NCBI GenBank assembly: GCA_016200085.1
Contig: JACQFL010000032.1
Span: forward strand, 62,001 to 126,000
Origin: Candidatus Rokuibacteriota bacterium
Lineage (GTDB): Bacteria; Methylomirabilota; Methylomirabilia; Rokubacteriales; CSP1-6
Reading direction: 5' to 3'
Length of the DNA: 64,000 nt
In this document: piece by piece, positions 34,851-42,784 of the stretch
How the letters are laid out: each line of letters starts with the position of its first letter
How positions within the stretch are numbered: the first letter of the stretch is position 1
Position numbers and translations under genes: made by a program
Notes under the pieces: model-generated
Databases searched by the model: none
Told to the model about the DNA's origin: nothing
Seen by the model: the letters and a program-made list of their open reading frames with translations, nothing else

Positions 34851-35578
34851 CAGGCGCGGTCGAGGAACCCTTCCGTCATCGCGTTGACGTCGGGCATGCC
34901 CGCGCGCGCGATGGTGTTGATGCGCGCCTTGCACTCCGCCAGCGCGCGGAAGGGCTTGGCCGCCAGGCGCTCGGCATACTCGCGCACGGCCTTGAGCAGA
35001 TCGACGCCGGGCACCACCCGGTGCACGAGGCCGAGCGCCTGCGCTTCGGTCGCGGTGTAGCGCCGGCACTCGAGGATGATCTCCTTCGTCAGCGCCGGGC
35101 CGACCAGCCTCACGAACCGCGTCGTGGAGCCGACGCCTAGCGCCACGCCGAGATCGACCTCGGGGATCCAGAGCTGGGCCTCGGCGGCGGCCCAGCGAAA
35201 GTCGCACGCCAGCGTGAGGCCCCAGCCGCCGCCGACGGCGTGGCCGTTGATCGCCGCGATGGTTACCTGCTCGAGGCTCTCGAGCACGGTGTTGGCGCGC
35301 TCGAAGAGCCGGCGGAACTGCGACTTGCGCGAGGCCATCGCCCGGCGCCGCTCCTCGGCCGACATCGAGCTCCGGAGCCCGGCGTCGGCTCCCGCCGAGA
35401 AGACCGGGGGCGCGCCGGTGACGATCACCACCCGCGTGCTCGCATCGTCCCGGAGCTCGCCGAACGCCGCTCCGAGCTCGGTCAGCATCGGATCGCTCAG
35501 CGAGTTGCGCTTGTCGGGCCGGCTCATGGTCACCGTCGCGATCGGTCCTTCGCGCGCGAGCACCACGTTGTCACCCAT
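34850..35578 (-). CDS. Enoyl-CoA hydratase/isomerase family protein
   Basis: 242 residues, crotonase fold. Oxyanion-hole motifs FSAGADAG and NGHAVGGGWGLTLACDFRWA are present. Of the two usual catalytic glutamates, one aligns with PEVDLGVALG and the other region (LWIPE) is atypical, so hydratase versus isomerase cannot be decided. Start ATG 35578 with repeat C directly upstream. Coupled to the CoA transferase. Confidence 0.9.
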   Translation of the reverse strand: MGDNVVLAREGPIATVTMSRPDKRNSLSDPMLTELGAAFGELRDDASTRVVIVTGAPPVFSAGADAGLRSSMSAEERRRAMASRKSQFRRLFERANTVLESLEQVTIAAINGHAVGGGWGLTLACDFRWAAAEAQLWIPEVDLGVALGVGSTTRFVRLVGPALTKEIILECRRYTATEAQALGLVHRVVPGVDLLKAVREYAERLAAKPFRALAECKARINTIARAGMPDVNAMTEGFLDRA

Positions 35579-35974
35579 GGCCGCCGACGCTAGCACGATT
35601 TGATCGTCATGGGGGCCCCGATATGGCCCCCAAACCCCCACCGCTCGGGGCGCCCCGGCGAAGCCGTGGCGCCCCTCGGTGATCGGCCCGCAGACTCGGC
35701 AACGTGCGCGCCGCGATGGGCCCGTAGCCAGGAGTTTCGTGAACCCGCCCACGGTAGTCGGACGGGTGCCGCCGTGTGAGGTGAGCCGTCGTCGCGACGG
35801 CGAGCCGAACGGTTTGCGAGGTGGCGTGCACCGCACGCTCGCCGAGCGGTGAGATTCCGAATCGCCGCACGGAGCGAGCCGGGGACCCCACACCGGGCGG
35901 GGGTGGCGAGCGGAGTGCGACTGCCCGCCGCGGCATCCGTCCGGCGCACCCGTGAGCGTTCAGGGATATCCGGG
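35579..35974. other. Intergenic region with repeat C
   Basis: 396 bp. The first 100 bp hold repeat C (35609-35681). The remainder has a GCCGTCG-T-CGCGACGGC dyad near 35786-35803 but no ORF with signal or family features; the open frames there are proline/arginine-rich shadows. It must carry the promoter of the enoyl-CoA hydratase operon and the 3' end of the epoxide hydrolase transcript. Confidence 0.6.
35609..35681. repeat. Two-hairpin GC repeat, copy C
   Basis: Hairpin GGGGGCC/GGCCCCC (about 35610-35630) followed by AACCCCCACCGCTCGG and a second hairpin, GGCGCCCC with GGGGCGCC (about 35658-35675) around a GGCTTCGCC core as read on the minus strand. On the minus strand the order is the same as copies A, D and E. 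Confidence 0.75.
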
Positions 35975-37117
35975 CTAACGCAGGCCGCGGAAGAACGCGC
36001 GGACGTCGGCGGCGAGGGCGTCGGGTTCCTCGAGCGCGGCGAAGTGGCCGCCGGCGGGCATCGCCGTCCAGCGCTGGATGTTGTAGACGCGCTCGGCCCA
36101 CGCGCGCGGCGGATGCAGGATCTCGCGGGGGAACCGGGCGTAGGCGGTCGGCGCGGTCACCGGGCGATCCTCCCCGATGGGCCAGCGGGAGTGACGGCGG
36201 TCGTAGTACGGCCAGAACGACGAGCCGATGGCCCCGGTGACCCAGTAGAGCATGATGTTCGTCAGCAGCACGTCCTTCGAGAACCGCCGCTCGACGTCGC
36301 CGCCGCAGTCGCTCCACGTGCGGAACTTCTCCACGATCCAGGCGGCGAGGCCGACAGGGGAATCGCTGAGCCCGTACGCCAGGGTCTGGGGCTTCGTCCC
36401 CTGGATCCACTGGTAGCCCGTCTCCTCGCGCTCGAAGTGCTTGAGCTCCTCGACGTAGGCGCGCTCCTCCTCGGTGCCGCCGCCCGGCCCGACGTCGCGC
36501 CGCACGCCCAGCAGGGTCACGTGGATGCCGGCGAGGCTCGGGGCATGGAAGGCGCCGAGGCAGGAGGTGATGAAGGCGCCCCAGTCGCCGCCCTGGGCGG
36601 CGAAGCGCCGGTAGCCGAGCAGGTCGGTCATGAGCCGGGCGAACAGGTCGGCGATCTGCGTGATGCCCAGGCGCGGCTGGTTCGGGCGGAACGAGAAGCC
36701 GTAGCCCGGCAACGACGGGGCGACCACGGTGAACGCGTCGGCCGGATCGCCGCCGAAGCGCGCGGGGTCGGTCAGCATCGGGATGAGGCGCTGGAACTCG
36801 ACGATCGACCCCGGCCAGCCGTGCGAGAGCAGCAGGGGCATCGGGCTCGGACCCACTCCCGGCTCGTGGACGAAGTGCAGGTCGATCCCGTCGATGGGCA
36901 CGGTGAAGTGCCGCCAGCGATTGAGCGCGGCCTCCTGCGCGCGCCAGTCGTAGCGCTCGCGCCAGTGGGCCACGAGCGATTTCATGTATGCGAGATCGGT
37001 GCCGTAGCGCCAGGGCTCGCCGGGGATCTCGTCGGGCCAGCGCGCGCGATCGAGGCGCGCGCGCAGGTCGGCGAGGATGTTGTCCGCGACCTCGATCGTG
37101 AACGGCTCGGGCGTCAC
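35975..37117 (-). CDS. Epoxide hydrolase (alpha/beta-hydrolase, EHN type)
   Basis: 380 residues. An N-terminal EHN lid domain (about 4-110, PEPFTIEVADNILADLRARLD) precedes the alpha/beta-hydrolase core with HGWPGS (99-104), nucleophile D178 in QGGDWGA and histidine in AGGHFAALEEP (about 355). It opens epoxides to diols. GTG 37117 is chosen because PEPF is the usual N-terminus; the longer frame runs into the inverted repeat at 37146-37280. No signal peptide. Confidence 0.9.
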   Translation of the reverse strand: MTPEPFTIEVADNILADLRARLDRARWPDEIPGEPWRYGTDLAYMKSLVAHWRERYDWRAQEAALNRWRHFTVPIDGIDLHFVHEPGVGPSPMPLLLSHGWPGSIVEFQRLIPMLTDPARFGGDPADAFTVVAPSLPGYGFSFRPNQPRLGITQIADLFARLMTDLLGYRRFAAQGGDWGAFITSCLGAFHAPSLAGIHVTLLGVRRDVGPGGGTEEERAYVEELKHFEREETGYQWIQGTKPQTLAYGLSDSPVGLAAWIVEKFRTWSDCGGDVERRFSKDVLLTNIMLYWVTGAIGSSFWPYYDRRHSRWPIGEDRPVTAPTAYARFPREILHPPRAWAERVYNIQRWTAMPAGGHFAALEEPDALAADVRAFFRGLR

Positions 37118-37145
37118 GGCGGTGATGGTATCACCCGCGGATCCG

Positions 37146-37280
37146 GCGGTGGGGAGGGGGAATCGGTTGGACGAGCCGACTGACCGTCGCAACCGTGCGC
37201 CGCGCCCTCGCATCGTCACCGTTCACGCCGATGCAACGCCTACTCCACGGCTCGCTCAACCGATCCCCCCTCCCCACCGC
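37146..37280. repeat. Large inverted repeat with conserved centre, copy H1
   Basis: Arms 37146-37178 and 37248-37280 are 33 bp each with three mismatches (GCGGTGGGGAGGGGG and GATCGGTTG parts). The 69-base centre matches, in opposite orientation, the 69-base centre of the element at 60948-61163 at about 53 of 69 positions. A further solo arm copy lies at 37323-37356. It separates the epoxide hydrolase start from the corrinoid cluster 3' end, so it could fold as RNA, stop transcription, or be a small mobile element. Confidence 0.8.
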
Positions 37281-37370
37281 CTCGCGTCGGCGCCCCATCA
37301 GGAGGGGACGGCTGACGTACGACACGGCTCGCTCAACCGGCCCCAGCTCCCCGCCGTCGGCCGTCTGCGG

Positions 37371-38093
37371 CTATCCGTCCCGGCGTACGGAGGCCCGGGC
37401 GGGCACGCGGCGGTACGCGCAGTCTCGCATCCAGCAGCGCGCGCACTGCGCGAAGTAGTGATCGACGCGAGCGGCCACGCCCGCGCCCGCGACCAGCGTG
37501 ATCGTCTTCTCGGGCAGCATGAAGCACGCCTCGTTGAGCGTCACGCCGACCCCGTCGCCCGGGCAGATCGCGAAGAGCGCGCGCTGGTCGGCCACGTCCC
37601 AGTCGCCGTAGCCCGGGCTCACACGGTTGGTCACCCGCAGTCCGTGCGGCAGGCCCTGCTGGCACAGGAGATCGTTGAGGTACTCGGCCAGGCTCTCGAC
37701 CGCGGCCGAGCCGACGCTGTCGAGCATCGCCGCCAGGGGCAGCTCCCGCGCGTCCCAGAGCTCGCGCACCCGCTGCTCGAGGGCGCCGCCGATGGTGGCC
37801 ACCGCGGCGGCGAGGTACTCGATGGCGCCCCACGCGGCGCTGAGGCCGGGGACCGTGAAGGCGACGCCGCCCGCCTCCAGGCGATCGGCCGCGAGCCGCG
37901 CGGGCAGCCACCGCAGGGCGGCGCGCGGCCGCACGAGGGCGCGGCCAAGGACCAGGGCCTCGTCGAAGAGCGCGCGCACGACGGCGTCGGGGACGGCGCC
38001 CGGCTTGTAGCCCTGGAACCTCAAGATCTCGGCCGGGTCGATGGCGAGCGGCAGATCGACGAGGACGTGGGGCGCCTCGGACGCCAGCCCCAT
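37371..38093 (-). CDS. MetH reactivation-domain protein (stand-alone)
   Basis: 240 residues resembling the AdoMet-binding reactivation module of cobalamin-dependent methionine synthase. The AdoMet loop is R157-V-S-P-G-Y-G-D-W, followed by ITLVAGAG. Extra cysteines at the C-terminus (C217, C220, C225; CARCWMRDC) could hold an iron-sulfur cluster, which is not part of classical MetH. The start shares a base with the stop of the homocysteine methyltransferase gene (TGATG). It probably reduces and remethylates cob(II)alamin on the corrinoid protein encoded two genes upstream. Confidence 0.85.
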   Translation of the reverse strand: MGLASEAPHVLVDLPLAIDPAEILRFQGYKPGAVPDAVVRALFDEALVLGRALVRPRAALRWLPARLAADRLEAGGVAFTVPGLSAAWGAIEYLAAAVATIGGALEQRVRELWDARELPLAAMLDSVGSAAVESLAEYLNDLLCQQGLPHGLRVTNRVSPGYGDWDVADQRALFAICPGDGVGVTLNEACFMLPEKTITLVAGAGVAARVDHYFAQCARCWMRDCAYRRVPARASVRRDG

Positions 38094-39007
38094 CACTTGC
38101 GGCGTCGCACGACCTCCGCGATGCGCCGGACGTGGCGCGGGTCGGAGCCGCAGCAAGCCCCCACGATGCTGGCGCCCGCGTCGAGGAGCGCCGGGTAGTC
38201 GCGCGCCATCTCCTCGGGGCCCAGCTCGTAGGTCACGGAATCGCCCGTGGTGATGGGCAGCCCGGCGTTCGGATACGCGACCAGCGGCGCCTCGGTGACC
38301 TGCCGCATCTCGCGGATGATCGCGATCGCGCGGTCGGGCCCGCGCCCGCAGTTCATGCCGACCACGTCAGCCCCGGCGGCGAGCAGGTTCTTGGCCACCT
38401 CGGCCGGGCTCTCGCCCCACATGGTGCGGTCGCGATCGTTGGGCGGCTCCTCGTACTGGAAGAACATCGTCGCCATCACGGGCAGGTCGGCGACGGCCTT
38501 GCACGCGCGGACGGCGGCCACCGCCTCCTGGGGGAACATCATGGTCTCCACCGCGAAGAGGTCGACGCCCGCCTCGGCCATCGCCTGGGCCTGCTCGCGG
38601 AACGTCTCGTAGTACTCCTCGTCAGTGGTGGGGGCGTCGAGGGCGTACTCGGCCGGCAGCCGGCTCGTCGGACCGATGGAGCCGGCCACGTAGCCGCGCG
38701 CGGGCGCCGCCGCGCGGGCGAGGGCCACGCCCCTGGCGTTCAGCTCGGCCGTGCGGTCACCGATCCGGTACTCGTCGAGCTTGAGGCGCGTGCCGCCGAA
38801 GGTGTTGGTCTCGACGATGTCGCTGCCCGCCTCGAAGTACGCCCGGTGGATGCCGCGCACGACGTCGGCGTGCGTGTCGTTCCACAGCTCGGGGCAGGCC
38901 CCGTTGAGCAGACCGGCGGCGAAGAGCATGGTGCCGTAGCCGCCATCGAAGACGAGCCGCTCGCCCGCGCGGACGCGGTCGACGACCTCCCAGCCCCGCG
39001 CCTTCAC
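38093..39007 (-). CDS. Homocysteine S-methyltransferase (MetH module 1, stand-alone)
   Basis: 304 residues, one barrel. N-terminal FDGGYGTML and ETNTFGGTRLKL are typical, and the zinc cysteines C220 (GMNCG) and C285-C286 (GACCG) are intact. It would take a methyl group from methylcobalamin on the neighbouring corrinoid protein to make methionine. GTG start overlapping the corrinoid-protein stop by four bases. No folate-binding module is encoded in this operon. Confidence 0.92.
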   Translation of the reverse strand: MKARGWEVVDRVRAGERLVFDGGYGTMLFAAGLLNGACPELWNDTHADVVRGIHRAYFEAGSDIVETNTFGGTRLKLDEYRIGDRTAELNARGVALARAAAPARGYVAGSIGPTSRLPAEYALDAPTTDEEYYETFREQAQAMAEAGVDLFAVETMMFPQEAVAAVRACKAVADLPVMATMFFQYEEPPNDRDRTMWGESPAEVAKNLLAAGADVVGMNCGRGPDRAIAIIREMRQVTEAPLVAYPNAGLPITTGDSVTYELGPEEMARDYPALLDAGASIVGACCGSDPRHVRRIAEVVRRRK

Positions 39008-39678
39008 GCGGAGGCCACCCGGTCGCCGAGGCCCATGAGCGCCTTCGCCCGCACCACGGCCAGGGTGGAGTCCCTGGCGTAGCCGTCGGCGCCGATCTCG
39101 TCGGCGAAGGCCTGGCTCACCGGCGCCCCGCCGATCATCACCTTCACCCGCTCGCGCAGGCCGGCCTTGGCGAGCGCGTCGATCGTCCGCTTCATGCCGG
39201 GCATGGTCGTGGTCATGAGGGCGGAGATGCCCACGATGTTCGCCCGGTGCTCCTCGACGGCGGCCACGAACTTCTCGGGCGCGACGTCGCGGCCGAGGTT
39301 GTGCACGGTGAAGCCGGCGCCCTCGAGCATCATGGCCACCAGGTTCTTGCCGATGTCGTGCAGGTCGCCCTGGGCGGTGCCGATCACCACGACGCCGAGG
39401 TTGTCGTTCGGGTCCGCCTTGGCGGTGATGAGCGGCTTGAGGAGGTCGAGGCCGGCGTACATCGCGCGCGCCGAGAGCAGCACCTGGGGGACGTAGTACT
39501 CGTTGCGCCGGAACTTCTCGCCGACGACGTCCATGCCCGGGATGAGGCCCTTGAAGACCAGCGCCTTCGGGTCGAGCGCGCGCTCGAGGCCCTCGCGCGT
39601 CTTGGCGGCGACGGTGTCCTTGTCGCCGATGATCAGCGCGCGCGCCATGGCCGGATAGTCGAACCCCTCGTCGCTCAT
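39004..39678 (-). CDS. Corrinoid (B12-binding) methyl-carrier protein
   Basis: 224 residues: a helical cap (about 8-85) and a Rossmann B12 domain with D105-x-H107-x2-G110 (GDLHDIG), then the SALMTTTM and GGAPV loops. This is the MtbC/MtmC/MetH-module architecture; H107 is the cobalt ligand. Start ATG 39678 preferred; GTG 39720 adds 14 charged residues. It heads the operon with the homocysteine methyltransferase and reactivation protein, and is the presumed methyl donor for both. Confidence 0.92.
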   Translation of the reverse strand: MSDEGFDYPAMARALIIGDKDTVAAKTREGLERALDPKALVFKGLIPGMDVVGEKFRRNEYYVPQVLLSARAMYAGLDLLKPLITAKADPNDNLGVVVIGTAQGDLHDIGKNLVAMMLEGAGFTVHNLGRDVAPEKFVAAVEEHRANIVGISALMTTTMPGMKRTIDALAKAGLRERVKVMIGGAPVSQAFADEIGADGYARDSTLAVVRAKALMGLGDRVASA

Positions 39679-39742
39679 GCCGTCGTCGTCGCGCGCGCCA
39701 TCATGATCGTGTTCTAACACACGCTCCCAGACGCGGCAACGA

Positions 39743-41833
39743 CTAGGCCGGCCTCTCGCGGTCGACCCACACCGCGATGGCGGCGCGCGCGTCGTCGTCG
39801 ATGCTGGTGACCGCGAGGCCGGCTCCGTCGTCGCGGCGCCAGGCCACGCGCGCGGTCGCGGTGATCGGCGTGCCGAGCGGGCCGCCGTCGGAGCGGATCT
39901 GCACCACGTCCCCCGCGGCGAGCGCGCCCTCGGGCAGCGCCTTCAGCGCGAAACCGTCGACCGCGACGTCGTACAGCCGCGCGGCGTGGACGGCGCCGTC
40001 GGGCGCCGTCACCGAGACCTCCGTGGCGAGCGGCGCCCGCGCGTGCTTGCGCGCAGTCTCGGCGTACACGCCGTAGATCGGCACCGGCTGCGCCTTGCCC
40101 TTGACGGGCACCGCGCCGAGATGGCGCGTGAGGAACTGCTCCTTCACGATGTGATAGGTCGACTCGCTGATGATGATCGACGCGCCGTAGTCCTTGGTGA
40201 GCCCCTCCAGCCGGGAGGCCAGGTTCACCGTGTCGCCGATGGCGGTGTACTCCAGGCGCTGCGCGGCGCCCATCGTGCCCACCACCGCTTCGCCCGTGTT
40301 GATGCCCACGCCGTTCTTGAGCTGGATCCCGAGCCGCTCCTGCCAGCGGGCCGACACCTCGCGCGTGCGCTCCTGGAACTCGAGACCGGTGCGGATCGCA
40401 TTGACGGCGTGGTCGGGATCCTCGAGCGGGGCGTTGTAGAGCGCCATCACGCAGTCGCCCATGTACTTGTCGACGGTGCCGCGGTGACGGAAGACGATCT
40501 CGGTCATGGCGGTCAGGTACTCGCGCAGCATCTCCGCCACCTGCTCGGGCTGGACCTGCTCCGAGAGCGAGGTGAACCCGCGCAGGTCCGAGAACATGAC
40601 GGTCAGCGTGCGGCGGCTCGAGCCGAGCGTCGCGTCCGCGGGGTGGCGCACGATCTCGTTGAGCACCGAGGGCGAGAAGAACTGCGAGAGCTGGCGGCGC
40701 TGCCGCTGCTCGCGGATGAAGTTCTCCGTCACCGCGGCCCCGTAGCCCAGGCCGAGGGCGATCATCGCACCGACCGCGCGCACCCAGACGTCCCACGCCA
40801 CGAAGAACGTGAAGGTCCAGGCCCCGAGCGCCAGCCACAGCACGGCCACCCCCACGAGCGCGCGCAGGGCGCGAAAGCGGGCGACCAGCCAGGCGCTGAG
40901 GACGGCGCACGCGGCGGCCACAGCCACGCTCGCCCATGGCGGCACGGGCGTGATCGGGATGCCGCGCAGGAGCGTCTCCAGCACGTTGGCGTGGACCTCG
41001 ACGCCGGGCATGGTGCGATTGCGCGCGAAGGGCGTCGAGAACACGTCCTGCAGCACGACGCTGGTGGCCCCGACGAGCACGATCTTGCCGCGGATCTCCT
41101 CGGGATCGACCCCGCCGTTGACGACGCGGTGATAGGGGATCCAGGGGAACGTCCTCGGGCCCCCGCGGAAGTTGATCACGATCTCATTGGCCCGCGGCAG
41201 CGGCGCCGCCGGCAGCCCGGCCCTCTTGGCCAGGTTGTAGAGCTCCAGGTCCCAGCTCAGGACCCTCTGGCCAGCCATCGTATAGCGAATCGCCGCGTGC
41301 CGGAGACGCCCGTCGTCGTCCACGAACTCCGAGACGTTGACGGGAGCGGCGGCCGCCGCGCCCTCGCGCACGACCGGTAGCGGCATGGTGGAGTTGTCCT
41401 TCGTGACCAGCATCCCCGCCACCTGCTCGTGCACCCGGGTGATGGCCGAGCCGAGGACGACGTTGCGCGCGCGAGCCACCGCGTCGCCGAGCGCCTGATC
41501 GTCGGCGGGCCCCAGCTGCGACGGCTCCGCGAACAGCACGTCGAAGCCGATGGCCAGCGGGTGCGCTGCGGCCAGCGTGTCGATCAGCCGGGCGTGCATC
41601 GCCCGGGGGAACGGCCATGGGATGTTGAGCTCGTCGAAGGAGTCCTCGTCGATGGAGACGATCACGATCGGCATGGCCTGGCTCTGGGTGCCCAGCCGCT
41701 GGAGCAGGGCGCCCCGCAGCTCGAAGAGCCGGTCCAGCATGCCCAGCTCGAACGAGTCGAGGGCCCCCATCAGGGCCGTCGCCACGACGAGCGCGGCGAC
41801 GACCACGCCTCCGATCAGCGCCCTGAACGTCAT
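39743..41833 (-). CDS. CHASE2 adenylate/guanylate cyclase with C-terminal PilZ-like domain
   Basis: 696 residues. An N-terminal membrane helix, CHASE2 sensor (about 45-300, IVIVSIDEDSF, PFPRAMHARLID, VGATSVVLQDVFSTPF), three helices (about 305-375), then a class III cyclase (about 405-595) with metal aspartates in MFSDLRGF and MGDCVMALY, and TVNLASRLEG for transition-state binding. The last 90 residues resemble PilZ but lack RxxxR, and DxSxxG reads DVAVDG, so c-di-GMP binding is doubtful. ATG 41833 has GAGGAG upstream. Divergent from a class II cAMP phosphodiesterase gene, which supports cAMP as product. Confidence 0.92.
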   Translation of the reverse strand: MTFRALIGGVVVAALVVATALMGALDSFELGMLDRLFELRGALLQRLGTQSQAMPIVIVSIDEDSFDELNIPWPFPRAMHARLIDTLAAAHPLAIGFDVLFAEPSQLGPADDQALGDAVARARNVVLGSAITRVHEQVAGMLVTKDNSTMPLPVVREGAAAAAPVNVSEFVDDDGRLRHAAIRYTMAGQRVLSWDLELYNLAKRAGLPAAPLPRANEIVINFRGGPRTFPWIPYHRVVNGGVDPEEIRGKIVLVGATSVVLQDVFSTPFARNRTMPGVEVHANVLETLLRGIPITPVPPWASVAVAAACAVLSAWLVARFRALRALVGVAVLWLALGAWTFTFFVAWDVWVRAVGAMIALGLGYGAAVTENFIREQRQRRQLSQFFSPSVLNEIVRHPADATLGSSRRTLTVMFSDLRGFTSLSEQVQPEQVAEMLREYLTAMTEIVFRHRGTVDKYMGDCVMALYNAPLEDPDHAVNAIRTGLEFQERTREVSARWQERLGIQLKNGVGINTGEAVVGTMGAAQRLEYTAIGDTVNLASRLEGLTKDYGASIIISESTYHIVKEQFLTRHLGAVPVKGKAQPVPIYGVYAETARKHARAPLATEVSVTAPDGAVHAARLYDVAVDGFALKALPEGALAAGDVVQIRSDGGPLGTPITATARVAWRRDDGAGLAVTSIDDDARAAIAVWVDRERPA

Positions 41834-41879
41834 CCGGAAGAGGTCTCCTCAGCGCAATGTATGCTAACATCGCGGATTA
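41834..41879. promoter_or_regulatory. Short divergent promoter region, cyclase / phosphodiesterase
   Basis: 46 bp separate the two start codons. The middle is AT-rich (AATGTATGCTAACATC) and holds an inverted ATGT-N6-ACAT. TATGCT at about 41863 could be the -10 for the phosphodiesterase. Its ATG at 41880 has no ribosome site, so that transcript may be leaderless. The cyclase side keeps a normal GAGGAG site. Confidence 0.5.
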
Positions 41880-42644
41880 ATGAAGGTTCGTGTGCTCGGC
41901 GCCTTCGGTGGCGAGGGGCTCGGCCAGCGCCCCTCATCGTTCCTGGTGAACGACCGGGTCCTCGTCGACGCGGGCAACGTCACCGGTGCGCTCACCGTCA
42001 AGGAACAGCTCGCCGTCGAGCACGCCCTGATCTCCCACTCGCACCTCGATCACACCTGCGGCCTGGCCTACCTCGCGGAGACCCTCGGCACCTTGCCGCC
42101 CAGGACGCCGGTCACGATCGCGAGCGCCGAGCCCGTGGTCAACGCGCTCCGCACCTCGATGTTCAACAACGTCCTGTGGCCCGACTTCTCGCGCATCCCC
42201 TCTGCCGAGCAGCCCGTCCTCCGGTTCCGGTCGCTGGTCGAGGAGGCGGAGCAGCGCGTCGGCGACCTCTGGGTGACGCCGGTGGCCGTCTCCCACACCG
42301 TCCCCACCTTCGGGTTCATCGTCCACGACGGCGACACGGGCTTCGTCTATTCGGGCGACACCGGCCCGACCGTCGCGCTCTGGAAGGCGGCGCGCGGGCT
42401 CAGGAGCATCCGGGCGGTGATCCTCGAGTGCGCCTACCCCGATCGGCTCGGGGACCTGGCGGCGATCGCCGGGCACCTCACCCCCGCCCTCGTCCGCCGC
42501 GAGCTCGACAAGCTGCCCCCGAACGTGCCGGTGTGGATCTTCCACGTCAAGCCCCAGTACCAGGACGAGACCGTCGAGGAGCTGTCGCGGATCGATTCCG
42601 GCCGCGTGCTCGTCGTCGAGCAGGACAAGACGTACGTCGTCTAG
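41880..42644 (+). CDS. Class II cAMP phosphodiesterase, metallo-beta-lactamase fold
   Basis: 254 residues. Metal motif H53-S-H55-L-D57-H58 in ISHSHLDH, later metal ligands in VSHTVPTFGF and YSGDTGP, and a final histidine in WIFHVKPQY. The HSHLDH plus GL pattern and the length match PDE1/CpdP-type class II cyclic-nucleotide phosphodiesterases. It would hydrolyse cAMP to AMP in the cytosol. It is transcribed away from a cyclase gene only 46 bp away, which supports the call. Followed by a strong hairpin. Confidence 0.85.
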   Translation: MKVRVLGAFGGEGLGQRPSSFLVNDRVLVDAGNVTGALTVKEQLAVEHALISHSHLDHTCGLAYLAETLGTLPPRTPVTIASAEPVVNALRTSMFNNVLWPDFSRIPSAEQPVLRFRSLVEEAEQRVGDLWVTPVAVSHTVPTFGFIVHDGDTGFVYSGDTGPTVALWKAARGLRSIRAVILECAYPDRLGDLAAIAGHLTPALVRRELDKLPPNVPVWIFHVKPQYQDETVEELSRIDSGRVLVVEQDKTYVV

Positions 42645-42646
42645 AA

Positions 42647-42678
42647 ATCGGGGGGAGCGCTGCGCTGCTCCCCCCGAT
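42647..42678. terminator. Perfect 12-bp hairpin in repeat copy D
   Basis: ATCGGGGGGAGC pairs perfectly with GCTCCCCCCGAT around an 8-base loop, starting two bases after the phosphodiesterase stop. The following ACCCCCCATCGCTCGACGG belongs to the two-hairpin repeat family. A second 7-bp hairpin, CGCCGGC/GCCGGCG, lies near 42759-42775. Between convergent genes, so it may stop both transcripts. Confidence 0.7.
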
Positions 42679-42784
42679 GACCCCCCATCGCTCGACGGCT
42701 TTCGCGTGAAATGCGTCGCGCGTGTCGTCCTTGCTCACCGCCTACAAACGGATTTCGCCGGCGAAGCCGGCGCTCGAACGACGC

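Noticed and set aside
36000-38200. Plus-strand frames across the inverted repeats with similar peptides (for example RLAQPIPPP)
   Set aside because: Similarity follows from the repeated DNA itself; frames continue into antisense of real genes.
39743-40050. c-di-GMP-binding PilZ domain at the cyclase C-terminus
   Set aside because: RxxxR is absent and DxSxxG reads DVAVDG; only fold-level similarity is claimed.
41855-41875. CRP-type site between cyclase and phosphodiesterase
   Set aside because: The dyad is ATGT-N6-ACAT; the TGTGA-N6-TCACA half-sites and spacing of a CRP box are not met.
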